From contig NZ_CP047898.1 of the NCBI RefSeq assembly GCF_009911795.1, positions 682,001-746,000 on the forward strand: 64,000 nt of DNA. Reading direction: 5' to 3'. The translations under genes were made by a program, and so were the position numbers. Within the stretch, counting starts at the first letter, position 1. The number at the start of each line of letters is the position of its first letter. The DNA comes from Pseudarthrobacter psychrotolerans. GTDB lineage: Bacteria; Actinomycetota; Actinomycetes; Actinomycetales; Micrococcaceae. The notes under the pieces were generated by a model. The model searched no databases and was not told the DNA's origin. It saw only the letters and a program-made list of their open reading frames with translations. Shown here piece by piece: positions 1 to 9,681 of this stretch.

Positions 1-1100
1 GCCCGCTCGTCCGCGCGGCGGACGAAGAGTTCATCGACCTTGCCAGCAACGACTACCTGGGACTCGCCGCGGACCCTCGGGTCACCGGGGCCGCGGCGGC
101 GGCCGTGCTGCAGTGGGGTGCGGGTGCAACGTCCTCGAGGCTGGTCGCCGGAACCACCCGGCTGCACCTGGACCTCGAGCGGGAACTGGCCATGCTCACC
201 GGGATGGACTCGGCGCTGGTGTTCTCCTCCGGCTACCTGGCGAACATCGGTGTGATCACGGCGCTGGGCGGCCCCGGGACCCTGATCATCGCGGATGAAC
301 ATTGTCATGCCTCGATGATTGACGGGTTCCGGCTGAGCCGCTCCCGAACCGAATCTTTTACGCACAACAGAGTGGAGGACGCCGGCCGGCTGGTGGCCGA
401 CCGGCCGGAACCGCGCGCGCTGATCGCCGTCGAATCCGTCTACAGCGTCCTGGGTGACGAAGCCCCGCTCGCCGGCCTGCTGGCCCTGGCCGAGGAACAC
501 GACGCCGTGCTGCTCATCGACGAGGCCCACAGCCTCGGTGTCACCGGCACCGGCACCTTCCAGGGCCGCGGTTCGGTGGCCGGGACCATCCTTGCCGGGC
601 ATCCGAACGTGATCGTGACCGCGACGCTGTCCAAGGCCCTGGGCAGCCAGGGCGGAGCGGTCCTGGGATCCGCTCTGCTGCGGGAACACCTCGTCAACCG
701 GGCGCGAAGCTTCATCTTCGACACCGGCCTGGCGCCTGCCTCCGCCGCTGCAGCCCTCGCCGCCGTGCGGATCATCCGGGATGAGCCATGGCGGGCCGGA
801 TACGTCCGAAGGAACGCTGCGGCGCTGGCCGCCGGGCTCGCCCCGGCCCTTACAGCCCGCGGCGCCGCCGTCGAGCAGACAGCGGGGGCCGTCCAGTCCA
901 TCGCCATGCCCTCCGCCGAATCAGCTCTGGCGGCCACCCAGGCCGCGCATACCTCCGGCGTCCGGATCGGCTGTTTCCGACCGCCGTCCGTTCCGGACGG
1001 AATTTCACGGCTGCGGCTCACCGCCCGCGCCACCCTTACTCCCAAGGAAATCGAAGACAGCTGCGCAGTGCTGCGCGGCATTTTGGAGGAACTTTCATGA
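1..1100 (+). CDS. bioF: 8-amino-7-oxononanoate synthase, 5'-truncated by the window edge
   Basis: PLP-dependent alpha-oxoamine synthase that condenses pimeloyl-ACP or -CoA with L-alanine in biotin synthesis, in the cytoplasm. The reading frame is open from base 3. It carries the N-terminal signature LASNDYLGL (bases 39-65), the GATSSRLVAGT loop, the cofactor-site segment LLIDEAHSLGVTG (about 510-550) and the PLP-lysine segment TATLSKALGSQGG (about 618-656). About 365 codons are visible, so only a short N-terminus is missing. Its stop overlaps the bioD start (ATGA), indicating translational coupling. The family call is secure; the true start lies outside the window. Confidence 0.95.
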   Translation, partial: PLVRAADEEFIDLASNDYLGLAADPRVTGAAAAAVLQWGAGATSSRLVAGTTRLHLDLERELAMLTGMDSALVFSSGYLANIGVITALGGPGTLIIADEHCHASMIDGFRLSRSRTESFTHNRVEDAGRLVADRPEPRALIAVESVYSVLGDEAPLAGLLALAEEHDAVLLIDEAHSLGVTGTGTFQGRGSVAGTILAGHPNVIVTATLSKALGSQGGAVLGSALLREHLVNRARSFIFDTGLAPASAAAALAAVRIIRDEPWRAGYVRRNAAALAAGLAPALTARGAAVEQTAGAVQSIAMPSAESALAATQAAHTSGVRIGCFRPPSVPDGISRLRLTARATLTPKEIEDSCAVLRGILEELS

Positions 1101-1774
1101 AACTGCCCGGCATCATCCTGGTCACCGGTACGGACACCGGCGTCGGTAAAACCATCACGACGGCGGCACTCGCCACCGTCCTCCGCGGAACGGGGCGCAG
1201 CGTCGCGGTGTACAAACCGTGTCAGTCAGGCGCCGCCGACGGCGATTCCGACGCGGCCGAAATTGTCCGGCTCGCCGGCGCCGTGAGAGCAGAAACGGGA
1301 GTCGTCCTGCAACAGCCGCTGGCGCCCGTCGCGGCTGCCGCCGTCGACGGAACGCCCCTCCCCAGCGTGGCTGCCCACGCCGAGAAAATCGGCGAGCTCG
1401 CCGCGTCCCACGACCACGCACTGGTGGAGGGTGCAGGCGGCCTCCTGGTAGAGCTGGATTCCGACGGCGGCACGCTGGCGGACCTCGGATCACTCCTGGC
1501 GGCAGCCTTTGTGCTGGTCACCCGGCCGGCGCTCGGGACCCTGAACCACACCGCCCTGACCCTCGAAGCGCTGGACGCGCGGGACCTGCAGGTCATTGGC
1601 GTCGTACTCGGAAGCTGGCCACGCAACCCTGACTTCGTACATCACAGCAACAGGCAGGTGCTCGGAACGCTGCGGGTACCCTTCCTCGGCGCCCTCCCCG
1701 AGCAAGCCTCGGAGCTTTCCCCTGCGGATTTCCGTGCCGGAGCAACTGTCTGGCTGAATGGCCTGCCCGCATGA
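1097..1774 (+). CDS. bioD: dethiobiotin synthetase
   Basis: ATP-dependent carboxylase that closes the ureido ring of 7,8-diaminopelargonate to give dethiobiotin. The 225-aa product starts MKLPGIILVTGTDTGVGKT, and GTDTGVGKT is the P-loop. VEGAGGLLVEL (about residues 111-121) is the conserved GAGG region. The ATG is chosen because AGGAGG-like DNA (1085-1090) lies 6-7 nt upstream and the frame overlaps bioF by 4 nt. An open frame extends further upstream in the same phase, but only as a shadow of bioF. The 3' end overlaps the P450 start by 4 nt. Confidence 0.94.
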   Translation: MKLPGIILVTGTDTGVGKTITTAALATVLRGTGRSVAVYKPCQSGAADGDSDAAEIVRLAGAVRAETGVVLQQPLAPVAAAAVDGTPLPSVAAHAEKIGELAASHDHALVEGAGGLLVELDSDGGTLADLGSLLAAAFVLVTRPALGTLNHTALTLEALDARDLQVIGVVLGSWPRNPDFVHHSNRQVLGTLRVPFLGALPEQASELSPADFRAGATVWLNGLPA

Positions 1775-3027
1775 ACCCGGCGATGACGGCCGGACGAGCG
1801 GAGATGCTGATGCCACGTCCGAATGAGGCGGCGCCCACGGGACAGGCTGCCGACGGCGCCCGCTGCCCGTACCTCGTCGTGAGTGACCCGGACGCGGTCC
1901 GTGAAGTGCTGCACCGGCCAGCCGACTTCAGCCCCGCGAATGCCCTGATCGCGGTCACACCCCTGGCAGGACCGGCCCTGCGCGTGCTGCAACGCGTGAA
2001 CTTTGCGCTGCCTCCCGTTCTCGCCAGCAACGACACGGACACACACGCCGGGATCCGCAAGGTCGTTGCAGGATTCTTCACACCGGCCACCGTCGCCGCC
2101 ATGGAACCGCGGATCCGGGAACTGGCCAGGGAAGCGGCACGGAACGCCACGGACGAACTCGACTCCTCCGGTTCCGTGGATCTCGTGCAGATGGTCGCGG
2201 CGTTTCCCCCGGCAGTGGTCATGCTCGAACTCCTCGGGCTTCCTGTTCGGGATCTTGCGGCCCTCAAGCGGTGGGGCCTCGACTCCATGGAACTGTTCTG
2301 GGGCTGGCCAGATACGGACCGGCAACTCGAACTCGTCCACAGCGCCGCCGATTTCTACGTCTGGCTGCGGAAGCTCGTCGCGGAATCCAGGAAGGCCACC
2401 GGACGCAACCTGTTCAAATCCCTGGCCGAACACGGCCTGTCCACGCCTGAGATCTGCTCACTGGGCTACTTCCTGCTGATCGCCGGACAGGAAACCACCA
2501 CCCAGCTCATCAGCACCACCCTGTTCCGGCTCCTGGAAGGGTCCGCGACCGTGGGCTGGAACGACGCAACCTCCGAAGAAGGCTCCAAGTCGATGGTCAG
2601 ACACGTGCTGGCCACCGAATCATCCGTCCCGACCTGGCGCCGCGTGGCAGCGCACGACACGACCCTTGGTGGCGCCCGGATTAGGGCTGGGTCTGAAATC
2701 CTCCTCGAACTGAGCGGCAACCAGGTCACCTCGCCGTCCGGGCATGAACGCCAGTCCTGTGCTCCACAAACGGTCCGGCGCGGGTTACCAGTCTCCCCGG
2801 GCGTGGTGTTTGGGTCAGGCATCCACCGCTGCCTCGGTGCCAGGCTCGCCGAACTCGAGGCGGCTGTCATCGTCCAGGAGACCGCCGCTGCCCTTCCCGG
2901 GATACAACTGCATGGTCCCGAACCTGAATGGATCAGGTTCCTCTCTTTTCAGGCACCCCGGACGGTGGCCGTTATCCAACTCCAAGGACAAGCGTCGGCA
3001 GCCCCGCCGCCGAGACGTGAGCACTGA
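1771..3027 (+). CDS. cytochrome P450 in the biotin operon (BioI-like context), ExxR motif absent
   Basis: A 418-aa P450. The I-helix motif LLIAGQETTTQL (about residues 236-247) and the heme loop FGSGIHRCLGARLAELE with its thiolate Cys (about residues 347-363) are both present. Where the K-helix ExxR should stand, just before TESSVPTWRR, the sequence reads HVLA, so both invariant residues are missing. The gene overlaps bioD by 4 nt, so it is co-transcribed with bioF-bioD. In Bacillus a P450 (BioI) makes the pimeloyl precursor by cleaving acyl-ACP, and a similar role is inferred here from context only. Frame and heme site are intact. A biosynthetic P450 of another type, or a recently decayed one, is the alternative. 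Confidence 0.85.
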   Translation: MNPAMTAGRAEMLMPRPNEAAPTGQAADGARCPYLVVSDPDAVREVLHRPADFSPANALIAVTPLAGPALRVLQRVNFALPPVLASNDTDTHAGIRKVVAGFFTPATVAAMEPRIRELAREAARNATDELDSSGSVDLVQMVAAFPPAVVMLELLGLPVRDLAALKRWGLDSMELFWGWPDTDRQLELVHSAADFYVWLRKLVAESRKATGRNLFKSLAEHGLSTPEICSLGYFLLIAGQETTTQLISTTLFRLLEGSATVGWNDATSEEGSKSMVRHVLATESSVPTWRRVAAHDTTLGGARIRAGSEILLELSGNQVTSPSGHERQSCAPQTVRRGLPVSPGVVFGSGIHRCLGARLAELEAAVIVQETAAALPGIQLHGPEPEWIRFLSFQAPRTVAVIQLQGQASAAPPPRREH

Positions 3028-3539
3028 AAATGCCGTCAAAGGCCTGCGGACTCTGTCCTTTGACAGCTTTTATCGCACCGATAAGGGATAGTGTGTCAAC
3101 AGATTAGACCACAGTCCTTTCTGGACGTCGAAATGCTGAGTTCTTGAGAATACGCGAAGAAATGAATTTCTTTCCATGGTTTTCTCTGGAAAGCCTCTGG
3201 GAAGTGCTGAAAAGTATTGAGCAAGGAAAGATTTACCGCATCGGGACAACCGGCCGGGACTGCAGCGAGGCAGTACCGGCAGCGTGTGGCCTGGCTGTGG
3301 TTCGAGTGATGTCCCGTTCCATAGCGCCGTAGGCGGAGTCTCGGTGCTGAGAATTACTGCACTCAAGTCAGCGCCAGACATCGCAGGGCCGCGAGACAGG
3401 ACCTCTGGGACCGCGGCCCCGTAACCCCGAGATGCTCGACGGCCAACGTCTGCAGGCTCACTGGTGATTCAACATAAGTCGGTACGCCCGGGCGGCGGAT
3501 TCCCCGTCCGGGCATATTCATGATGAAAGAGAGCAACAA
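3028..3539 (+). other. 512-bp intergenic region before pntAB
   Basis: No convincing gene. It holds a TTGACA hexamer (3060-3065) next to a perfect dyad TTATCG-CAC-CGATAA (3070-3084), which could be a promoter with an operator. A G+C-rich hairpin with 8-bp arms GGGCCGCG/CGCGGCCC lies at 3386-3419 and has no U-tract. The pntA ribosome-binding site (GAAAGAG) is at the right end. Promoter placement is an inference. Confidence 0.4.
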
Positions 3540-5105
3540 ATGACGCGTATTGGGATCGTGGCCGAATTGGGTCGCGAGACGAGGGTGGCAGCGACGCCTG
3601 TCACCGTCAAGCAGTTGTTGGGATTGGGCTACGACGTTGTGGTCGAGAAGGGTGCGGGGGAGGCATCGTCCTTCCGCGATGACGCCTATGCCGCGGCGGG
3701 TGCCGTGATTGTGGGTGCGGACGAGGCGTGGGGAAGTGAGGTGGTGCTGCGGGTGAACCCGCCCACCGGGGAAGAGATCGGCCGCCTGGCCGAGGGTGCG
3801 ACGCTGATCGGGTCGTTGAGCCCTGGCCTGCGGCCGGATCTGGTGGAGGCGTTGGCCGCTCGGCCGATCACGGCTCTGGCGCTCGATGCCGTGCCGCGTA
3901 TCTCGCGGGCTCAGTCAATGGATGTCCTGAGCTCGATGGCGAACATTGCCGGATACCGTGCCGTGATCGAGGCGGCCCACGAATTCGGCCGGTTCTTTAC
4001 CGGTCAGGTGACCGCGGCGGGCAAGGTCCCGCCGGCGAAGGTCCTGGTCGCCGGCGCCGGTGTCGCTGGGTTGGCGGCGATCGGGGCCGCGAGCAGCCTG
4101 GGCGCGATCGTGCGGGCGACGGACCCGCGTCCGGAGGTGGCCGATCAGGTGAAGTCCATTGGCGGGACCTACCTCAAGGTCGAGGTCGCCGAGGAGATGA
4201 AGTCCTCCGACGGGTACGCCAAGGCTACGTCAGAGGCCTACAACGCACGCGCCGCGGAGATTTACTCCGAGCAGGCACGGGACGCGGACATCATCATCAC
4301 CACGGCCCTGATCCCGGGACGTCCTGCGCCGAAGCTGCTCACGGCCGAGGACGTGGCCGGCATGAAGTCCGGCAGCGTGATAGTTGACATGGCCGCCGGG
4401 CAGGGCGGGAACGTGGAAGGCTCCGTTGCCGGAGAACGCACAGTCACGGAGAACGGTGTGGTGATTCTGGGTTACACGGATCTTCCGGCGAGGTTGCCGG
4501 CCCAGGCCTCCCAGCTGTACGGCACGAACATGCTGAACCTCCTCAAGCTCCTGACCAAGGACAAGGACGGCCAGCTGAGGATCGACTTCGACGACGTCGT
4601 CCAGCGGTCGGTGACGGTGGTCCGGGACGGTGAGAAGACCTGGCCGCCGCCACCGGTGCAGGTCTCCGCAGCACCTGCTGTGAAGGCTGACGCCGCCGGC
4701 GCGGGGGAGTCCGCTGCCGGTACGGCTAAGAAGAAAACGGGACTGAGCCCTGCAGGTAAGGCCAGTCTCGTTGCCGCGGGCATCGCGGTGCTGTTCGGAA
4801 TCAACGCGGTTGCCCCGGCGCCGCTGCCCCAGCACTTCACGGTGCTGATGCTCTCCATCGTGGTCGGGTTTTATGTGATCGGGAAAGTCCACCATGCCCT
4901 GCACACCCCGCTGATGTCTGTCACCAACGCCATCTCAGGAATCATCGTCGTCGGTGCGCTGCTGCAGGTCACCTCGGACAACCCCGTCATGCAGGTCCTC
5001 GCCGCCGTCGCGGTCCTGCTGGCCAGCATCAACATCTTCGGCGGCTTCGCTGTGACCCGGCGCATGCTCGCCATGTTCTCCCGCGGAAACGGGGCACGTA
5101 AATGA
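3540..5105 (+). CDS. pntA: NAD(P) transhydrogenase subunit alpha
   Basis: Alpha subunit of the membrane proton-translocating transhydrogenase, which moves hydride from NADH to NADP+ at the expense of the proton gradient. The 521-aa protein has the NAD-binding domain I (alanine-dehydrogenase-like; start [20 protein letters not shown], Rossmann segment [20 protein letters not shown] at about 168-187). After a Pro/Ala-rich linker (about 370-400) come about four C-terminal membrane helices (about 410-515). This is the single-chain E. coli-type architecture, in contrast to the split PntAA/PntAB form of some bacteria. A GAAAGAG site precedes the ATG. The 3' end overlaps an in-frame ATG of pntB. Confidence 0.95.
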   Translation: MTRIGIVAELGRETRVAATPVTVKQLLGLGYDVVVEKGAGEASSFRDDAYAAAGAVIVGADEAWGSEVVLRVNPPTGEEIGRLAEGATLIGSLSPGLRPDLVEALAARPITALALDAVPRISRAQSMDVLSSMANIAGYRAVIEAAHEFGRFFTGQVTAAGKVPPAKVLVAGAGVAGLAAIGAASSLGAIVRATDPRPEVADQVKSIGGTYLKVEVAEEMKSSDGYAKATSEAYNARAAEIYSEQARDADIIITTALIPGRPAPKLLTAEDVAGMKSGSVIVDMAAGQGGNVEGSVAGERTVTENGVVILGYTDLPARLPAQASQLYGTNMLNLLKLLTKDKDGQLRIDFDDVVQRSVTVVRDGEKTWPPPPVQVSAAPAVKADAAGAGESAAGTAKKKTGLSPAGKASLVAAGIAVLFGINAVAPAPLPQHFTVLMLSIVVGFYVIGKVHHALHTPLMSVTNAISGIIVVGALLQVTSDNPVMQVLAAVAVLLASINIFGGFAVTRRMLAMFSRGNGARK

Positions 5106-5152
5106 GCGCCGTCACCGAAACAGCAGCCGCAATACTTACGAGGAGCTTAACC

Positions 5153-6577
<1,425 letters not shown>

Positions 6578-6688
6578 GAGAAAACCCCTCCTGACGTGTC
6601 CCGCTAGCTAGGCCGCAATACTCAGCCCGGCTATCAGTGGTCTCGACACCTACACCCGCCCCTGACCACCTAATGAGAGGAAGACACG

Positions 6689-6775
6689 ATGCGCAGACGG
6701 CGAGTTCCCTTCAACATCCCCGCACGGAAGGGTTTCAGATCCAGCTTCCTGGACCGGACCTCCTGCCCAGAAGAA
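6689..6775 (+). pseudogene. 5' part of a small ORF interrupted by the giant transposon
   Basis: ATG 6689 follows a good site (GAGAGGAAG, 5-nt spacing) and encodes 29 codons beginning MRRRRVPFN and ending PEE at the target repeat. If the transposon and one AAGAA copy are removed, the frame continues at 44924 for 41 more codons to a stop at 45047-45049, giving a 70-aa protein. I do not recognise a family. The continuous frame supports a real interrupted gene, but the right half overlaps another plausible gene on the opposite strand. Confidence 0.5.
6771..6775. repeat. left 5-bp target-site duplication of the giant Tn3 element (AAGAA)
   Basis: AAGAA lies directly outside the left inverted repeat, and the same five bases lie directly outside the right one (44919-44923). 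Tn3-family transposition makes 5-bp, often A+T-rich duplications. Confidence 0.9.
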
Positions 6776-6813
6776 GGGGTCTGACCTGCAGCGGAACAGT
6801 GGTTGGCGCTAAG
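6776..6813 (+). repeat. left 38-bp terminal inverted repeat (IRL) of the giant Tn3 element
   Basis: Begins GGGGTCTGACCTGCAGCGGA and ends GGCGCTAAG. It matches the reverse complement of 44881-44918 at all 38 positions. The GGGG start and 38-bp length are hallmarks of the Tn3 family. The resolvase stop codon lies inside it. Confidence 0.95.
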
Positions 6814-7417
6814 GATTCTGTCCCGGTGGCACGGTTCGGGGGTTGCTGGTTGGGAGGTGGCGGTAGATGGACGCGCGGGAGACGCCGAGCGCTTTAGCGA
6901 TCTGGGTGGGACTTTCGCCTTTGGCCTGTCTGGCCCGGGCGGCTGAGAGGGTATCGGTATCCATGACTGTTGGGCGCCCGCCGGTGCGGCCTTGGGCCCG
7001 GGCGGCTGCGAGGCCGGCCATGGTTCGTTCGTGGATCATGTCGCGCTCGAGTTCGGCGAACGCGGCCATCATGACGAAGAAGAATTTCCCTTCTCCGGTC
7101 GGGTTGTAGGTCCCGGTGAGGGTGCCGGTGAGAATCCGCAGGCCGACTCCCTGGTCGTGGAGGCTATCGGCGATGGTGAGGACTTCTTTCACTGACCGGC
7201 CGAGGCGGTCCAATTTCCACACGCACAGGGTGTCTGTCGGACGGAGATGGTCGAGGGCTTCGGCGAGCCCTGGGCGGGCGGTGGCGCGGCTGGAGATTTT
7301 GTCTTCGAAGATCCGGCCGCAGCCGGCCGTTTTGAGGGCGTCTCGTTGGAGTCGGGCGTCTTGTCCGTTGGTGGAGACGCGGGTGTAGCCGATGAGATCG
7401 AAATGTTGGGTCGCCAT
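6809..7417 (-). CDS. tnpR: serine recombinase / resolvase of the Tn3 element
   Basis: A 202-aa small serine recombinase that would resolve Tn3 cointegrates at res. The nucleophile Ser is in IGYTRVSTNGQD. Other family features are VWKLDRLGRSVKEV, the E-helix segment FFFVMMAAFAELERDMI and a C-terminal Hin-type HTH (SPTQIAKALGVSRASIYRHL). The start ATG 7417 is used; a TTG nine codons earlier would run into the res dyad. No strong Shine-Dalgarno sequence is visible. The stop lies within IRL, as in many compact transposons. Identical residues recur in the second recombinase at 7858-8826, but the two are clearly different genes. Confidence 0.9.
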   Translation of the reverse strand: MATQHFDLIGYTRVSTNGQDARLQRDALKTAGCGRIFEDKISSRATARPGLAEALDHLRPTDTLCVWKLDRLGRSVKEVLTIADSLHDQGVGLRILTGTLTGTYNPTGEGKFFFVMMAAFAELERDMIHERTMAGLAAARAQGRTGGRPTVMDTDTLSAARARQAKGESPTQIAKALGVSRASIYRHLPTSNPRTVPPGQNP

Positions 7418-7430
7418 TTGTCTACTGTCG

Positions 7431-7483
7431 CACAACCGTCTCACAACACCGGTATCCGCCGAGCTGTTGTGAGATGGGTTGTG
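7431..7483. promoter_or_regulatory. res-like inverted repeat upstream of the resolvase
   Basis: An 18-19-bp imperfect inverted repeat: left arm 7431-7448 (starts CACAACC), right arm 7465-7483 (ends GGGTTGTG). It sits just upstream of the resolvase start, where Tn3 resolvases bind res and repress their own promoter. The junction of the nested element (7487-7494) is only 4 bp further on, so the rest of a three-subsite res may have been displaced. Confidence 0.6.
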
Positions 7484-7486
7484 GAC

Positions 7487-7494
7487 GGTTTGGT
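7487..7494. repeat. left copy of an 8-bp direct repeat (GGTTTGGT) flanking the nested element
   Basis: The same octamer sits at 38548-38555, immediately outside the inverted copy of the IS end. The arrangement (repeat, TGTGACTGTT..., ...AACAGTCACA, repeat) is that of a target-site duplication. Confidence 0.6.
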
Positions 7495-7557
7495 TGTGAC
7501 TGTTCGTTCGGAATGGCGGTTTTTTCGCAGTCCGGTTTGGCGGTTTTTTAGCTGATT
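7495..7557 (+). repeat. IS/transposon end, copy 1 (left)
   Basis: Starts TGTGACTGTTCG and contains two roughly 23-bp tandem sub-repeats centred on GGCGGTTTTTT, the arrangement expected for transposase-binding sites. It ends in the 3' codons of an ATPase gene remnant. The reverse complement of 38487-38547 matches over almost the whole length (one substitution and a 2-nt length difference). A more diverged version lies at 40524-40580. Confidence 0.75.
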
Positions 7558-7822
7558 CCGATGACGAGGGTTGAGCGTGCTGCCTCGATGACGTCGTCGG
7601 TGATGGTGCTGAGTTCGTTGATTTTCATGACCGTTCGATTTGGGTGAAGAGCCGGTCGATGAGGCGGAAGTTGCCTCGGGTGATCCGCGCGCCTGCGGCG
7701 ATGGCCTGGGCATCGGTGAAGTCTTCCGGGTCCAGGGTCTGACCGAGTTTGTGCCATCGGCGCTCCAGGACGAAATTCAGTTCTTCCTGGGCGAGTGGGG
7801 GTCGCCGTAGTATCGAGGACAA
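7548..7822 (-). pseudogene. C-terminal remnant of a TniB/TnsC-type transposition ATPase, frameshifted
   Basis: The reading frame from 7822 gives ARITRGNFRLIDRLFTQIER, the typical end of the AAA+ domain of TniB-like transposition ATPases, then hits a stop at 7625-7627. Shifting by one base continues as MKINELSTITDDVIEAARST and ends LVIGIS at 7548. The N-terminal two-thirds, including Walker A and B, is missing. One deleted base near 7628 explains the shift. The gene end runs directly into the IS end at 7495-7557, so it belonged to that element. Its transposase is not in the window. Confidence 0.75.
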
Positions 7823-7857
7823 ATCGGGCGGATATGGCTGGGTGGTAACCCGGCAGT

Positions 7858-8826
7858 TCAGTCGTGTCGGGTGCTCGGGTTGAGCATGGCGAAGTCGGCG
7901 TGGGCTTGGTCAATGGCTTCGGGGTAGGCCTGACGTTTGTCGTGTTCGGTGAGCGCCCGGTAGATGCTGGCCAGGCTGGGGTTGCGACCCTTGCGTTTGC
8001 CGGTGGGGATGATCAGGTCAGGGCGGATGTCATTGAGGGACTCGCCGTTCTTGCGGCGGCGCAGCACGGTGTGCAGCATGTCGTGGGTGATGACCGGTGG
8101 GCGTCCGCCGTGGTTTCCTTTGCGGGCGGCGGCGTTGAGGCCCTCGAGGGTGGCTTCGCGGATGTTCTCGCGTTCGGTTTCGGCCATCGCGGCGAAGAAC
8201 GCGAACAGCACCCGCCCGGTGCCGGTCGGGTCGTGGATCCCGGTGAGCGGCCCGGCGAGCATTTCCAGTGCGATGCCGTGTGCGGTGAGGTGATCGGCCA
8301 GTGCGGTGAGCTCGGCGGAATCTCGCCCGAGGCGTTTCATCTCGTAGACGGTGAAGATGACCCGGCAGTGCGGGGCGTGGGCCTTGATCTGCCGGGCTGC
8401 TTCCAGCGCGGCCTCGAACTTTGGGCGGACCCGCACGCGGGTGGAGATTTTCTCGGCGAAGATCTTTTCGCGCGGGATGCCGTGCGCGGCCAGCGCATCC
8501 AGCTGGGACTGGAGTTCCTGGGTCAGGTGGGAGCAGCGGGCATAGCCGACGCGGATATCCGCACTCGGCGTGTCTGCGGGGATTGGTGTCGGCGGCGGCG
8601 TGCCCGGCCGCCACGGCTGGCCGGGACCGCGGTCGCCCGGGGTCGGCACGCGCAGTTCCTTCGCAAGTCGGGGGACTTTGGTGAACCGGCCCGTGTGGTA
8701 GGTGGAGGCGACCGCTCCGGAGCGGGACCGGCACGGCGAGCCGGGCTGGACTTCGCAGCGGGGGCACCGGTGTTGTTCGACCTCATCGGCGTCGGAGGGG
8801 GCGCTGGCTCCGGGTTCGCTCCTCAT
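7858..8826 (-). CDS. serine recombinase with N-terminal zinc-finger-like domain
   Basis: A 322-aa protein. Residues about 20-46 carry C-P-R-C, then C and a downstream H (pattern CPRCEVQPGSPC...YHTGR), which resembles the small DNA-binding zinc finger found in actinobacterial phage and mobile-element proteins. A Pro-rich linker follows. The resolvase catalytic domain starts at about residue 90 (IRVGYARCSHLTQELQSQLD, with Ser in ARCS; KRLGRDSAELTAL; AFFAAMAETERENIREAT). The C-terminus has GNHGGRPPV and an HTH-like tail. It lies beside the ATPase remnant and may have belonged to the same element. A site-specific recombinase is certain; its target is unknown. Confidence 0.85.
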   Translation of the reverse strand: MRSEPGASAPSDADEVEQHRCPRCEVQPGSPCRSRSGAVASTYHTGRFTKVPRLAKELRVPTPGDRGPGQPWRPGTPPPTPIPADTPSADIRVGYARCSHLTQELQSQLDALAAHGIPREKIFAEKISTRVRVRPKFEAALEAARQIKAHAPHCRVIFTVYEMKRLGRDSAELTALADHLTAHGIALEMLAGPLTGIHDPTGTGRVLFAFFAAMAETERENIREATLEGLNAAARKGNHGGRPPVITHDMLHTVLRRRKNGESLNDIRPDLIIPTGKRKGRNPSLASIYRALTEHDKRQAYPEAIDQAHADFAMLNPSTRHD

Positions 8827-9180
8827 CCCGAAATTCTCTCACAAACATTTCTTAGAAGTCGGCCCGCGCCTTCTTGAGTGAGAACGGGTTCTGAGAAGAA
8901 CTCCGGCCTTCGCCGCTCAGCCGGGGCGCATCGTCGATCGCTTTCTCAAAATCGGGCGTTTGCGCGAAGAGGTACTCGTCGCGCTCATTAAGACATCACC
9001 CTTCGAGTCAGCCGCACACCACGAGAAGTCTGCCGAGTCACTGGAGACATTGGGTGGAACGAAAACCAAGTCCGTGGCCGACTAGCCGCTGCCAGCAGCG
9101 AGGGTACCCGCCCCAGCACGGACGTCACCCTGGGCAAGGGCGGGAGCCGCGGGTTACTGGGCCACAAGTGCATGTGCCGC
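8827..9180 (+). other. intergenic stretch with a possible gene 3' remnant
   Basis: A + strand frame from about 8909 to the stop at 9084 reads FAAQPGRIVDRFLKIGRL and ends KSVAD. It looks protein-like but has no start and no family I can name. It may be the tail of a gene lost at the recombinase boundary. Nothing else is evident. Confidence 0.3.
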
Positions 9181-9534
9181 CTAGAAACCGACCGTGGGTG
9201 TGGCCCTCAAGGCGTTAACAGCCCTATCTGCGATAACTTGGGTGTCACTTCCGGAATCAAGGATCGTATTCCGGGCTGATTCGGAATCGACCATGACGGC
9301 CGTAACGGCGAGGCCGTTCGAAGCCTCGGTCGTCAACAGGGCGTCCACCTGGGCCGAGAAGCAGTCGTCACTTGACTTGGAGTGAACGTCCATCGCCACC
9401 ACGTGGTTGTTAGAGACGAAGTTGCCAACCCCCGCCATCAACCGGATGATGACGGGCGTCGCACCTGTCGGCCGGATGCTCTGTTTGTCGATGATCTGGG
9501 AGAAGTGGTTGCCGATCCAGTACATGCTCAACAA
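9181..9534 (-). CDS. hypothetical protein, 117 aa
   Basis: An open frame starting MLSMYWIGNHFSQIIDKQSI and rich in V, S, D and N, with no membrane helix or signal peptide. I do not recognise a family. An opposite-strand frame overlaps much of it, so coding is uncertain, but the amino-acid composition is better on this strand. It lies between the recombinase region and an acetyltransferase and could be a truncated gene. Confidence 0.4.
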   Translation of the reverse strand: MLSMYWIGNHFSQIIDKQSIRPTGATPVIIRLMAGVGNFVSNNHVVAMDVHSKSSDDCFSAQVDALLTTEASNGLAVTAVMVDSESARNTILDSGSDTQVIADRAVNALRATPTVGF

Positions 9535-9582
9535 AATCGTGTGGCCAGCGGTAGATCGCCTTGAACGTGAGTCAAACTAATC

Positions 9583-9612
9583 TAGTACCAAGTTCGTACT
9601 AATTTGGTACTA
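9583..9612. promoter_or_regulatory. operator-like inverted repeat TAGTACCAA-N12-TTGGTACTA
   Basis: Perfect 9-bp arms at 9583-9591 and 9604-9612, in a gene-free stretch. It shares the TTTGGTAC core with the promoter region of the RHH-Doc pair at 51780-51798. It may be a leftover operator of a lost toxin-antitoxin locus. Confidence 0.4.
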
Positions 9613-9681
9613 CCTTGCTTCCTTCCCTTCGTTTCAGGAGTGTTCCGGTGACGGGATGGTTTACGAGACCGTCGGTGTGCT

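Noticed and set aside
3144..3332. 62-aa frame before pntA
   Set aside because: TTG start with no ribosome-binding site; A+T-rich leader-like DNA; no recognisable protein.
5102..5152. ATG 5102 as pntB start
   Set aside because: Overlaps pntA but lacks a ribosome-binding site; GTG 5153 has AGGAG at the right distance and aligns with the family.
7495..7557. Interpreting the TGTGACTGTT repeat as part of res
   Set aside because: Copies occur at 38.5 and 40.5 kb without a resolvase, and the repeat includes ATPase codons, so it is an IS end.
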